Positions 1 to 9,050 of a DNA stretch of 38,044 bases are shown here, in pieces. Both the position numbers and the translations under genes were made by a program. This DNA comes from Candidatus Faecousia intestinavium. Lineage in GTDB: Bacteria > Bacillota > Clostridia > Oscillospirales > Oscillospiraceae. The first letter of the stretch is position 1; each line of letters starts with the position of its first letter. The notes beneath the pieces are model-generated. The model searched no databases and was not told the DNA's origin. It was given only the letters and a program-made list of their open reading frames with translations. The stretch spans positions 1-38,044 of the forward strand of contig DVKV01000003.1 in NCBI GenBank assembly GCA_018715835.1, written 5' to 3'.

Positions 1-1290
1 ACTTCGCAAATTATCATTTGTATGGCGATCTTCGCGGTAACCTTGATCAGCTATATGCTCAACAAGATTCCCATGTGGGTCACTGCCATGCTCTCCATGG
101 CAGCCCTGTACATCACCGGCTGCATTGATGATGCCGGTGCTCTCAGCGGTTTCGCCAACAACAACACCATTTTGATGGCTACCATGTTCATGGTTGCCGC
201 CGGATTCCGCCGGACTTCCCTGGTGGAGACCATGTGCAACGGTCTGCTGCGGCTGACCAAAGGCTCCTTCCAAAAGGCCTATGTGGGCTACCTGCTGCTG
301 TCCGCCCTGCTGACCAACTTCATCTCCAGCCCCATGGTGGTATACGCCATTGTCTCCCCCCTGATGGCCGCCCTGTGCGACAAGGTGGGCCAGAGCCGCT
401 CCAAGTATATGTTTCCCCTGATGATCGTGTGTGTCTCCTGCTGCGGCATCCTGCCCCTGCCCAGTGCCATCCAGCAGGCCGGACAGTTCACCGGCTTTAT
501 GGAAACCTACGGCTTCACCGGCATGACCTTCCAGCCCATCTACTTCTTCCTGGGTGCCTGGCCCGTACTGCTGATTGTGGTGGCCTGGTCCGCCATTCTG
601 GGGCCCAAGTTTGCCCCCGCCGAGCCGGTGATTCCCATTGCTACCAAGACCCAGGGCGGCGCTCAGGCCCAGAAGCAGCTGTCTCCTTTCGCTGACAAAA
701 TGGGTATCTTCCTGTTCTTCGCCACCGTCATCCTGCTGATCTTCTCCGCTCAGCTGAAGCTGACCACCTGGTGGGTCTCCCTGATGGGGGCTCTGCTGAT
801 GGTGCTGTTCGGCGTGCTGGACAGCAAAACCGCCCTGCGGGACATTCCCTGGGATATGCTGATGCTGTTCGTCGGCGCTCTGGCCCTGGGTACCGCCCTG
901 ACCAACACCGGCGCCGGTGAGATGATCGGCAACGCTCTGGCAACTGCGGTAGGCGGCACCACCAACAGCTATGTGCTGGGCGCTGTGTTCTTCATCATTC
1001 CCTTCATCCTCACCCAGTTCATGCTCAACCGGGCGGTTTCCGCAGTGTTCGTCCCCATCTGCCTGCTCACCGCCAAGGCTCTGGGCGCCAACCCCATCGG
1101 TCTGGTGCTGCTGGTGAACTCCGCCAGCCTGACCGCTTTCATGACCCCCATGGCCACTCCTGCCGTTGCCATGTGCATGGCCGACGGCGGCTACGACCTG
1201 AAGTCCCTGTTCAAGAGCGCCTGGTCCATCACCCTGATTCTGCCCATTATCTATATTCCGTACACCATGACCATCTTCCCCTGCTTCTGA
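1..1290 (+). CDS. SLC13 / anion-transporter family permease (5' truncated at window edge)
   Basis: Hydrophobic multi-TM protein; frame stays open to base 1 (TSQIIICMAIFAVTL...), so the start is probably just outside the window; SLC13/ArsB-like repeats such as GFANNNTILMATMFMVAAGF and TAFMTPMATPA. Confidence 0.8.
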   Translation, partial: TSQIIICMAIFAVTLISYMLNKIPMWVTAMLSMAALYITGCIDDAGALSGFANNNTILMATMFMVAAGFRRTSLVETMCNGLLRLTKGSFQKAYVGYLLLSALLTNFISSPMVVYAIVSPLMAALCDKVGQSRSKYMFPLMIVCVSCCGILPLPSAIQQAGQFTGFMETYGFTGMTFQPIYFFLGAWPVLLIVVAWSAILGPKFAPAEPVIPIATKTQGGAQAQKQLSPFADKMGIFLFFATVILLIFSAQLKLTTWWVSLMGALLMVLFGVLDSKTALRDIPWDMLMLFVGALALGTALTNTGAGEMIGNALATAVGGTTNSYVLGAVFFIIPFILTQFMLNRAVSAVFVPICLLTAKALGANPIGLVLLVNSASLTAFMTPMATPAVAMCMADGGYDLKSLFKSAWSITLILPIIYIPYTMTIFPCF

Positions 1291-1311
1291 GAATCCCAGG
1301 AGGTATCTGCC

Positions 1312-2217
1312 ATGACCAGATCAGAAATGATTGAGAAGGCCAAGATTATCCGCTCCCGGGACCGGTTCGGGACCATGGCCCAGGAGGAGCTTGATGCCCT
1401 CCCCGGGACAAAAACCCTGCTGCAAATTCCCGTGGACGGCGGCAAAAGGGTGCCGGTGTATGAAATCCGGCCCGACACGCCTCTTGAAAATCCCGCCCCT
1501 CTGCTGCTCAATTTCCACGGCGGAGGCTTCCTGAAAGGCCGGGGTGACCGGGACAAGCGCTACTGCTGCCACATGGCCCAGCAGCTGGGATGCCTGGTCT
1601 GGGATGTGGACTACAGCCTGGCCCCGGAGGCCCCCTTCCCCACTGCCCTGAACGAAAGCTACGCCGTCACCGCCTATGCCTTCGCCCATGCCGAAGAATT
1701 GGGCATTGATCCCCAGCGAATTGCCCTGGCTGGACACAGCGCCGGGGGTAATCTGGTGGCCGCCATGCTCATCCGAGCCTACCGGGAGCAGTCCTTCCGC
1801 CCTCTGGCTGCACTGATGGAGTACTTCCCCGCCGACCAGACCGTCGACCCGGCGGACAAGCTCTCCCCGGAGCTGCGCCAGGACCCCTGGTGGCTGCAGC
1901 GTGCCGCCACGGAGAAGGAGTACACCCTGTACTACTGCTCCCCGGAGCAGGCAGAAGACCCCCTGTGCTCTCCCATGCTGGCCTCGGATGAGGAGCTTGC
2001 TTCCTTCCCGGACAGCCTGGTGATCTCCGCCGGGAAGGACAGCCTCCAGCAGGAGACGGAAAGCTTCGCCCACCGGCTCATGAGCCTGGGCGTACCCGTC
2101 ACCGGCTGCCGGATTCCCGAAGCCGTCCACGGCTTCACCACCAACCGCACCGAGGGCTGGGAAAAAGCCCTGGCGCTCCATTGCAAATTCTTCCAATCCC
2201 ATTATAATAGATTGTAA
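1312..2217 (+). CDS. alpha/beta hydrolase (HSL/acetyl-esterase type)
   Basis: Oxyanion-hole motif NFHGGGFLKG and nucleophile elbow GHSAGG; C-terminal VHGF histidine; RBS-like AGGAGG upstream. Confidence 0.88.
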   Translation: MTRSEMIEKAKIIRSRDRFGTMAQEELDALPGTKTLLQIPVDGGKRVPVYEIRPDTPLENPAPLLLNFHGGGFLKGRGDRDKRYCCHMAQQLGCLVWDVDYSLAPEAPFPTALNESYAVTAYAFAHAEELGIDPQRIALAGHSAGGNLVAAMLIRAYREQSFRPLAALMEYFPADQTVDPADKLSPELRQDPWWLQRAATEKEYTLYYCSPEQAEDPLCSPMLASDEELASFPDSLVISAGKDSLQQETESFAHRLMSLGVPVTGCRIPEAVHGFTTNRTEGWEKALALHCKFFQSHYNRL

Positions 2218-2245
2218 CGAACCCGTACCGAAGGAGGGACCCGTT

Positions 2246-3394
2246 TTGAAAATCACCGACGTACAGCTGATTTACGCCAAGCACTACCTGTTTGTCCATG
2301 TCCACACCGATGCGGGCATCGTGGGTCTGGGCGAGGCGGGCAACTGGGGCTACCTGGACGCCACCGCCGCCTGCATCCGCAAGTTTACCCCCTACCTCAT
2401 CGGCAAAGACCCCTTCCGGATTGAGGACCTGAACCAGAATTTCTACCGCTCCGTCTACTTCCGGGGCTCCGTGATCATGAGCGCCATCTCCGCCATTGAC
2501 ATCGCCCTGTGGGACATCAAGGGCAAGGCCCTGGGGGTGCCGGTGTACGAGCTTCTGGGCGGCAGAACCCGGGACAAGATCCGGGTATACGCCTCGGTTA
2601 TGACCAAGGAGACTGATCCGGATACCCTGACCCGGAGCTACCGGGAACTGAAAGAAAAAGGCTTCACCGCCGCCAAGATCTTCGTCAACGGGCCGGTGAA
2701 ATCCACCAACGACGGCCGGGACGAATTCTTCTCCGGACGGATTCACGACGAGGTTGAGAAGGTGCGCATCTGCCGGGAGGCGGTGGGCGATGACTTTGAC
2801 TTCGTGCTGGAAGTCCACCGGGGCATGACTGTACCCGAGGCCATCAGCTTCGCCCGGGAGGTGGAACCCTACCGCCCCATGGTGCTGGAAGACCCCATCA
2901 CCCCGGACAACATTGACGCCATGGCGGAAGTGGCCCAGAAAACCCGGATTCCCATTGCCACCGGCGAGCGATTCACCAACCTGAAGGAATTTGAAATGCT
3001 GATGCAGCGCCGGGCCGCCCAGTACATCCGTCCCGACGTGTGCGCCATCGGCGGCATCACCACCACCAAGAAAATCTGCGCCATTGCAGAAGCAAACGAC
3101 GTGCTGGTGATTCCCCACAATCCTCTGGGTCCGGTTTCCACCGCCGCCTGCCTGCAGATCTGCGCCTGCATTCCCAACCTGGGCATCCAGGAGCTGCCCG
3201 GCTTTTGCCTGAACGGCGCCGAAGACGCCATGGTCAAGACGCCTCTGGCCTACAAGGATGGCTGCATGATTATCCCCGACGCCCCCGGCATCGGTGTGGA
3301 GCTGGCGGACAACGCCGCAGAGCTTTACCCGGCCAACGAGCGGGGCAGCAACGCCGCCAAGCGTGCCTTCGACGGCAGCGTGAAAGATTGGTAA
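2246..3394 (+). CDS. mandelate racemase / muconate lactonizing enzyme family protein (sugar-acid dehydratase-like)
   Basis: Enolase-superfamily layout: N-term capping domain, SAISAIDIALWDIKGKALGVPVYELLGG, LEVHRG, VLEDPI, TGERF, IPHNPLGPVSTAA; TTG start after GGAGGG RBS. Confidence 0.88.
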   Translation: MKITDVQLIYAKHYLFVHVHTDAGIVGLGEAGNWGYLDATAACIRKFTPYLIGKDPFRIEDLNQNFYRSVYFRGSVIMSAISAIDIALWDIKGKALGVPVYELLGGRTRDKIRVYASVMTKETDPDTLTRSYRELKEKGFTAAKIFVNGPVKSTNDGRDEFFSGRIHDEVEKVRICREAVGDDFDFVLEVHRGMTVPEAISFAREVEPYRPMVLEDPITPDNIDAMAEVAQKTRIPIATGERFTNLKEFEMLMQRRAAQYIRPDVCAIGGITTTKKICAIAEANDVLVIPHNPLGPVSTAACLQICACIPNLGIQELPGFCLNGAEDAMVKTPLAYKDGCMIIPDAPGIGVELADNAAELYPANERGSNAAKRAFDGSVKDW

Positions 3395-3423
3395 CCTTCT
3401 CCTCCATTTTTCCATAGTGAAAG

Positions 3424-3461
3424 CCGCCGTTCCTCCAGTCTCCGGATGGGACGGCGGTTTT
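3424..3461 (+). terminator. Rho-independent terminator after the MR/MLE gene
   Basis: CCGCCGTTCC ... GGGACGGCGG about 10-bp stem followed by TTTT. Confidence 0.75.
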
Positions 3462-3474
3462 CCCGTTGCGGGGA

Positions 3475-3504
3475 TTGACAGTTCCCTGATGGATATCCTA
3501 TACT
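3475..3504 (+). promoter_or_regulatory. sigma-A-type promoter for Crp/Fnr gene
   Basis: TTGACA (3475-3480) - 18 nt - TATACT (3499-3504), about 40 nt upstream of the 3545 ATG. Confidence 0.7.
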
Positions 3505-3544
3505 GAAAAAAACACGCCGCCCCGGCGGCAGAATCGAGGCATCT

Positions 3545-4198
3545 ATGGATCTGACCCAGACTTCCCTGTTTTCCGGCATCTCCCAGGCGGATCTTTCCGC
3601 CCTGCTGTCCTGTCTGGCGGCAGTGGAGCGACGCTACAGCAAGGGGGCGGTAATTCTGGCAGAGGGTGAACCCACCCAGTGGATGGGGTTGGTGCTGGAA
3701 GGCCGGGCCATCATCTCCTGTGCCGATGTCTGGGGAAAGAGCAGCATCCTGGGCTTTGCCGAACCCGGGGCAGTGTTCGGCGAGGCCTATGCCTGTGTGC
3801 CTGGTGAGGCCCTGCTCATCAGCGTCTGCGCCGCGGAAGAGACCCGGGTGCTGTTCCTGAACGTGGGCAAACTTTTGACCGTCTGCGGCAACGCCTGCCC
3901 CTTCCACGCCCGGCTGATCCGGAACCTGCTTTCCATCAGCGCCGGGAAGAATCTCCAGCTATCCCGGCGGATCTTCCACACTACACCCAAGAGCATCCGG
4001 GGCAGGCTCCAGTCCTACTTCTCCGAATGCGCCAAGAAGTCCGGCAGCCTAACCTTCAAGCTGCCCTTCAACCGCCAGCAGCTGGCAGACTACCTGGGAG
4101 TGGACCGCAGCGCCATGAGCAGTGAACTGTCCAAAATGCAGCGGGACGGGCTGATTCAGGTTCAGGGCGGCACCATTACCATGCTGCCCCAACCATAA
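3545..4198 (+). CDS. Crp/Fnr family transcriptional regulator
   Basis: Cyclic-nucleotide-binding-like N-terminal domain and C-terminal winged helix LPFNRQQLADYLGVDRSAMSSELSKMQRDGLI. Confidence 0.88.
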   Translation: MDLTQTSLFSGISQADLSALLSCLAAVERRYSKGAVILAEGEPTQWMGLVLEGRAIISCADVWGKSSILGFAEPGAVFGEAYACVPGEALLISVCAAEETRVLFLNVGKLLTVCGNACPFHARLIRNLLSISAGKNLQLSRRIFHTTPKSIRGRLQSYFSECAKKSGSLTFKLPFNRQQLADYLGVDRSAMSSELSKMQRDGLIQVQGGTITMLPQP

Positions 4199-4203
4199 AG
4201 TCA

Positions 4204-4237
4204 AGCGGAGGATGCCGGTGTTCCGGTTTCCTCCGCT
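4204..4237. terminator. putative bidirectional terminator between convergent crp-like and cotH-like genes
   Basis: AGCGGAGGA ... CCGG TGTT CCGG ... TCCTCCGCT inverted repeat in the convergent gap; T tail modest (GTATTTT on +). Confidence 0.55.
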
Positions 4238-4243
4238 GTATTT

Positions 4244-5482
4244 TCACCCCGCCAGGGCGGTGTATTTTGCGTCCAGCCTGGGCCCCACGCTGGAAAGATA
4301 CTCCCGAATCTGGTCATAATCAAAGCCCGGCAGATCCGCCCGGCTGGGAATTGTCCCCTCCCCCCACCGCAGGATCTCCTTGGCAAAGGTCAGCCGGGGA
4401 ATTTCTTCCCGGAATCGGTCAAACTCCGCCAAAATGTGTTCGTCGGAAAACAGTTCCGCCCGCAGTTCAAAATAGCGCTGGGCCAGCTCCCGGGGGAAGC
4501 ACTGCTCCATCCGCTCAAGCAGCAGATTCGCCGACAAATCCAGCAGTCTGTCCTGGTAGTCAACCAGCCCCAGGCCGTCATTGGTGGTACCCCAGCTGGT
4601 GTCCAGATCGTACAGGCACAGATACCACACCTGTCCATCATAGGTTGCCAGCAGCATATTTTTTCCCAGGTTATCGTGGAGGTAGGCGATATCCGAAATC
4701 ACATAGTAGTTCACTGCCGCATCCAGGTTCAGGTACTCAGAAAAATGGTCTCGGAATTCCTGGTCCGAGCTGTTCATCACAAAGTCAAACAGCCGGTCCA
4801 GTTTCTCCTGGACCTCCTCCGACTCCTCCCCCACCTCCATGGACCAGGTGTCGAATCCCGGCATGGCCCGGAAATAGTTGGCCTCTTCCCAGCCCTGGCC
4901 GGACAGTACCAGATGGTTCGGGTCATCCTCATCCATGGCAAACATCCAGGCGTCCTTGGGAATGTTCCAGGTATACAGGCCCAGGAACCGGCCGTTGGCA
5001 TAAACCTCCACCGGGAAGCCGTCCACGCAGCCGTTGTTTGGCGTCTGGGTCAGAAGGCCGTACTTCTCCTGGGCCTGGGCCGCCAGATTGGCGGTAACCA
5101 GGTTCCGGGCATGGGTCCGGTCAACCCAGTTGGCCTTCAGGCAGTACTTGTTCTGTTCACCCCAGCCCAGGTCCACCCGCATCTTCTCATCGCAATCCTT
5201 ATCCGAGTAAAGCTTTATGGTATAGTTTTTCTTCTCGTAGGCCAGACTGGAAGAGCCCTGAACCTTGATCTTGGCATAGCCGGTAATCTGCTCGTCCCCA
5301 TTGCGGTAGGAAAAGGCAATCTTCCGCTCATCGGATTTGTCCTCCATGCCGGAGATCTCTCCAATCAGGTCCAGCTTGGGGATGCTGGTATTGTTCCAGG
5401 CCGCCAGAAACAAGGTTCCCAGCAGACCAGCCAAGAGAAACGTCCCAAGGGCGATCTTGCCCCACAGGTCTCTTCTGTTCAT
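4244..5482 (-). CDS. CotH kinase family protein, membrane anchored
   Basis: N-terminal TM helix; CotH-like core: KVQGSSSLAYEKKNYTIKL, NWVDRTHARNLV, GRFLGLYTWNIPKD, YLHDNLGKNMLL, LYDLDTSWG. Confidence 0.82.
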   Translation of the reverse strand: MNRRDLWGKIALGTFLLAGLLGTLFLAAWNNTSIPKLDLIGEISGMEDKSDERKIAFSYRNGDEQITGYAKIKVQGSSSLAYEKKNYTIKLYSDKDCDEKMRVDLGWGEQNKYCLKANWVDRTHARNLVTANLAAQAQEKYGLLTQTPNNGCVDGFPVEVYANGRFLGLYTWNIPKDAWMFAMDEDDPNHLVLSGQGWEEANYFRAMPGFDTWSMEVGEESEEVQEKLDRLFDFVMNSSDQEFRDHFSEYLNLDAAVNYYVISDIAYLHDNLGKNMLLATYDGQVWYLCLYDLDTSWGTTNDGLGLVDYQDRLLDLSANLLLERMEQCFPRELAQRYFELRAELFSDEHILAEFDRFREEIPRLTFAKEILRWGEGTIPSRADLPGFDYDQIREYLSSVGPRLDAKYTALAG

Positions 5483-5544
5483 GCCATCACCTCATCACTA
5501 TAATTTAAACGATCTGCTTCCATCCCAAACAGGTTTCGATATAC

Positions 5545-5574
5545 AAAAAACCGGGCTCCTGACGGAGTCCGGTT
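5545..5574 (-). terminator. Rho-independent terminator downstream of tRNA-Thr
   Basis: Minus strand AACCGGACTCC GTCA GGAGCCCGGTTTTTTG hairpin plus T run. Confidence 0.8.
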
Positions 5575-5580
5575 TTCAGA

Positions 5581-5656
<76 letters not shown>

Positions 5657-5702
5657 AGGTTTTCTTGGTGCCCGGGGTTTGTCTCACCCAGACAGCTTTG
5701 AT

Positions 5703-5731
5703 AGTATACAACAGGATTCTGGTTTTGTCAA
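5703..5731 (-). promoter_or_regulatory. sigma-A-type promoter for tRNA-Thr
   Basis: TTGACA (5726-5731) - 17 nt - TATACT (5703-5708) on the minus strand. Confidence 0.82.
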
Positions 5732-5779
5732 GGGTTTTTCCAAAATTTTTTATTTTCTTTTTCCGTCTCCCCGGGGATG

Positions 5780-5809
5780 AAAAGTGCCTGCCGCAGATGC
5801 GACAGGCAC
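5780..5809 (-). terminator. Rho-independent terminator after rplQ
   Basis: Minus strand GTGCCTGTCGC ATCT GCGGCAGGCAC TTTTC, 11-bp stem. Confidence 0.8.
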
Positions 5810-5831
5810 GTCATCTGCCCGAAAGCGGAAA

Positions 5832-6173
5832 TTACACCAGCTCGATGATCGCCATCTCCGCGGCGTCGCCACGACGGGGGCCGGTACGGGTCACCCGGGT
5901 GTAGCCGCCATTGCGGTCAGCGTACTTGGGAGCAATCTCCTTGAACAGCTTGTGCGCCACATCTTCCTTGGTGATGAAGGACAGGGCCCGGCGATAAGCA
6001 GCCAGGTTACCCTTCTTGCCCAGGGTAATCATCTTCTCCACCACGGGCTGCACTTCCTTGGCCCGGTAGAAGGTGGTCTCCATCTTGCCGTTTTCCAGCA
6101 GGTCGGTTACCTGCTGACGCAGCAGGGCTTTTCTCTGTGCGCTGGTCTTGCCCAGCTTACGAGTGCCAAACAT
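5832..6173 (-). CDS. rplQ: 50S ribosomal protein L17
   Basis: [34 protein letters not shown]...; position after rpoA. Confidence 0.97.
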   Translation of the reverse strand: MFGTRKLGKTSAQRKALLRQQVTDLLENGKMETTFYRAKEVQPVVEKMITLGKKGNLAAYRRALSFITKEDVAHKLFKEIAPKYADRNGGYTRVTRTGPRRGDAAEMAIIELV

Positions 6174-6207
6174 GAACGTTTCCTCCTTTTTAAAAGGTTA
6201 AACTCGA

Positions 6208-7167
6208 TTAGTTGTTGCTGCCAGAATCGTCGCTGGCCAGGGACAGGCCCATCATCTCCAGCTTCTTCTGAACTTCGTCCAGGGACTTCTTGCCCATGTT
6301 CCGAACCTTCATCATGTCCTCGCCGGTCTTGTTGATCAAATCGGCAACGGTGTTGATGTTGGCCCGCTTCAGGCAGTTGAAGCTCCGGACGGACAGATCC
6401 AGCTCATCGATGGTCATGGACAGCTTGGCATCCGGGCGGTCGGCGGTCTTCTCCACAATCGTAGAGGAAGTGGTGACAGCGTCGGACAGATTGGTGAACA
6501 CCGTCAGGTGGTCAGACAGAATCTTGGCGCCCAGGGAAACTGCGTCCTTTGCAGAGATGGTGGAATCAGTCCAGACCTCAAGGGTCAGCTTGTCGTAGTC
6601 GGTGCGGTCACCGACACGGGTGGGCTCCACCGTATAATTCACCTTGGTCACAGGAGAATAGATGGAGTCGATGGGAATTACGCCAATCACGGTCTGGGGC
6701 GTCTTGTTCCGGTCTGCGGAGACATAGCCGCGGCCCTGGGACAGAGTAATTTCCATATTGAAAGTGGCATCCTCGCCCAGGGTGCAGATGTGCAGCTCCG
6801 GGTTCAGGATCTCGACCTCGGCATCCGCCTTGATATCGCCGGCAGTGACCTCACAAGGTCCAACCGCATCGATATGCACGGTCTTGACTCCAGCGCTGTG
6901 CAGCTTGGGGGTGATCCGCTTCACATTCAGCACAATCTCCGTCACGTCCTCGGTAACCCCGGGGATGGTGGAGAACTCATGCTGAACCCCCTGGATTTTC
7001 ACAGAGGTAGCGGCATAGCCGGGAAGGCTGCTCAGCAGGATACGGCGCAGGGAGTTGCCCAGCGTCATACCATAGCCACGCTCCAGAGGTTCTACGACAT
7101 ACTTGCCGTAAGAGGGGTCCTCAGGCTGGTCAAAACAGGTAATGCGAGGCTTTTCAATTTCTACCAT
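6208..7167 (-). CDS. rpoA: DNA-directed RNA polymerase subunit alpha
   Basis: [31 protein letters not shown]; alpha-[24 protein letters not shown]. Confidence 0.98.
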   Translation of the reverse strand: MVEIEKPRITCFDQPEDPSYGKYVVEPLERGYGMTLGNSLRRILLSSLPGYAATSVKIQGVQHEFSTIPGVTEDVTEIVLNVKRITPKLHSAGVKTVHIDAVGPCEVTAGDIKADAEVEILNPELHICTLGEDATFNMEITLSQGRGYVSADRNKTPQTVIGVIPIDSIYSPVTKVNYTVEPTRVGDRTDYDKLTLEVWTDSTISAKDAVSLGAKILSDHLTVFTNLSDAVTTSSTIVEKTADRPDAKLSMTIDELDLSVRSFNCLKRANINTVADLINKTGEDMMKVRNMGKKSLDEVQKKLEMMGLSLASDDSGSNN

Positions 7168-7190
7168 GAATCAAAACCCTCCTTAATGAT

Positions 7191-7211
7191 GTGGGGAGAA
7201 ACTCTCCCCAC
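7191..7211 (-). other. intercistronic perfect hairpin rpsD|rpoA
   Basis: GTGGGGAG AGTTT CTCCCCAC (8-bp stem, 5-nt loop), no T tract, just upstream of the rpoA RBS. Confidence 0.7.
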
Positions 7212-7247
7212 CAGACAAACATGCGTACAGACAGGGGGGAAAGATCA

Positions 7248-7844
7248 TTACTTGGAGTACAACTCGACGATGAGGTGCACTGCGATATCAAAGTCGATAT
7301 CGGCCTTGGTCGGCATCGCAATAACCTTGCCCTGGAGGGTGTTCTTATCACGGTCCAGCCACTTGGGGGCAGCAACGAACGCGTCGTCTTCCTTCAGCTT
7401 CTTGAAGAAGTTGTTGGAAACGCTCTTCTCGGAAACAGCCACCACATCGCCGGGCTTCACCAGGAAGCTGGGGATGTTCACGCGGCTGCCGTTGACGGTG
7501 AAGTGACCGTGGTTCACCAGCTGGCGAGCCTGACGGCGGGAGTTGGCGAAGCCCAGACGGTAAACCACATTGTCCAGACGGCGCTCCACGTAGGTCAGCA
7601 GCACTTCACCGGTGTTGCCTTCGGCCCGGGCAGCCTTCTCGTAGTAGTTTCGGAACTGCTTTTCCTGGATGCCGTAGACAAATTTGACCTTCTGCTTCTC
7701 AGTCAGCTGAGTTGCATACTCAGACTTCTTCGCTCTTCTCTGTCCGCCGGGGTTCTTGTTGGAAGTCTTGTTGTAACCCATTGCGGCAGGAGAAACGCCC
7801 AGCGTTCTGCAACGCTTCAGCACGGGCTGCATATTCTTAGCCAT
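7248..7844 (-). CDS. rpsD: 30S ribosomal protein S4
   Basis: S4 domain RLDNVVYRLGFANSRRQARQLVNHGHFTVNG. Confidence 0.97.
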   Translation of the reverse strand: MAKNMQPVLKRCRTLGVSPAAMGYNKTSNKNPGGQRRAKKSEYATQLTEKQKVKFVYGIQEKQFRNYYEKAARAEGNTGEVLLTYVERRLDNVVYRLGFANSRRQARQLVNHGHFTVNGSRVNIPSFLVKPGDVVAVSEKSVSNNFFKKLKEDDAFVAAPKWLDRDKNTLQGKVIAMPTKADIDFDIAVHLIVELYSK

Positions 7845-7870
7845 AACGCAAAATTCCTCCTATTGCTTTC

Positions 7871-8269
7871 TCAGACACGACGTCTCTTGGGGGGACGGCA
7901 GCCATTGTGGGGAATGGGGGTGACGTCCTTGATCATGACAACTTCCAGACCAGCGGTCTGCAGGGCGCGGATTGCAGCCTCACGTCCCTGACCGGGGCCC
8001 TTTACATAAACCTCGACCGTCTTCAGGCCATGCTCCATTGCCGCCTTGGCAGCGGTCTCAGCAGCGGTCTGAGCAGCGAAGGGGGTGGATTTCCGGGAAC
8101 CACGGAAGCCCAATCCGCCGGAGGAAGCCCAGCTCAGGGCATTGCCTTCCAGGTCGGTGATGGTCACCATGGTGTTGTTGAAAGAGGAGCGGATATGGGC
8201 CGCGCCCTTCTCAACGTTCTTGCGCTCACGACGGCGCTTCACAACTTTCTTCGTAGTCTTTGCAGCCAT
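7871..8269 (-). CDS. rpsK: 30S ribosomal protein S11
   Basis: [19 protein letters not shown]...[20 protein letters not shown]-term [18 protein letters not shown]. Confidence 0.98.
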   Translation of the reverse strand: MAAKTTKKVVKRRRERKNVEKGAAHIRSSFNNTMVTITDLEGNALSWASSGGLGFRGSRKSTPFAAQTAAETAAKAAMEHGLKTVEVYVKGPGQGREAAIRALQTAGLEVVMIKDVTPIPHNGCRPPKRRRV

Positions 8270-8284
8270 GTTACATATCCCTCC

Positions 8285-8653
8285 TTACTTCTTCTTGTTG
8301 GCAATGGTCTTCTTGGGACCCTTGCGGGTACGGGCATTGGTCTTGGTGCGCTGGCCATGAACCGGCAGGCCCCGGCGATGACGCAGACCCCGGTAGCAGC
8401 CGATTTCGCTGAGCCGCTTGATGTTCATCGCGGTCTCCCGGCGCAGGTCACCCTCAATGATATAATGATGCTCGATGGCGTCACGGAGCAGGGCTTCCTG
8501 CTCTTCGGTCAGGTCCTTGACCCGGGTGTCGGGGTTGATGCCGGTGGTCTCCAGGACCTTAGCCGCACGGGAAGGTCCAATGCCGTAGATATAGGTCAGA
8601 GCAACTTCGATCCGCTTGTCGCGGGGAAGATCGATACCAGAAATTCGTGCCAT
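8285..8653 (-). CDS. rpsM: 30S ribosomal protein S13
   Basis: [30 protein letters not shown]...[21 protein letters not shown]. Confidence 0.98.
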   Translation of the reverse strand: MARISGIDLPRDKRIEVALTYIYGIGPSRAAKVLETTGINPDTRVKDLTEEQEALLRDAIEHHYIIEGDLRRETAMNIKRLSEIGCYRGLRHRRGLPVHGQRTKTNARTRKGPKKTIANKKK

Positions 8654-8672
8654 TTTCTTTCAGCACCTCCTA

Positions 8673-8786
8673 TTAGCCTTGTCTCTGCTTGTGCTTGGGG
8701 TTTTCGCAAATTACCATTACGCGACCCTTGCGCTTGATGATCTTACACTTTTCGCACATGGGTTTAACGGACGGTCTTACCTTCAT
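8673..8786 (-). CDS. rpmJ: 50S ribosomal protein L36 (not in ORF track because short)
   Basis: Manual translation [37 protein letters not shown], 37 aa, with the C-x2-C...C...H zinc motif. Confidence 0.95.
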   Translation of the reverse strand: MKVRPSVKPMCEKCKIIKRKGRVMVICENPKHKQRQG

Positions 8787-8825
8787 ACTGTTTAACCTCC
8801 ATATGAGAACGGTCTTCTCTGATTT

Positions 8826-9050
8826 TTACTTACTTCTCCAAGTGATCCGGCCCTGGGTCAGATCATACGGAGACATTTGAACGGTTACTTTATCACCGGG
8901 CAAGATCTTGATGAAGTTCATTCTGAGCTTGCCGGAAATGTGTGCCAGAATGGTGTGTCCGTTGCCGATGTCAACTTTGAACATAGCATTCGGCAATGCA
9001 TCGGTTACGATGCCCTCAATCTCGATTACGTCGTCTTTTGCCAAGTTCAT
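8826..9050 (-). CDS. infA: translation initiation factor IF-1
   Basis: [66 protein letters not shown]. Confidence 0.98.
   Translation of the reverse strand: MNLAKDDVIEIEGIVTDALPNAMFKVDIGNGHTILAHISGKLRMNFIKILPGDKVTVQMSPYDLTQGRITWRSK

Noticed and set aside
2135-3907. 590-aa minus-strand ORF opposite the MR/MLE gene
   Set aside because: Shadow ORF: covers a recognisable enolase-superfamily gene on the + strand; composition (Gly/His/Val rich, no motifs) is typical of an antisense frame in GC-rich coding DNA.
4436-5503. 355-aa + strand ORF opposite cotH-like gene
   Set aside because: The minus strand carries clear CotH motifs and RBS; this frame has no motifs.
7248-7844. rpsD located in the alpha operon rather than standing alone as in B. 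subtilis
   Set aside because: This arrangement is common in Clostridia and many other bacteria; not novel by itself.
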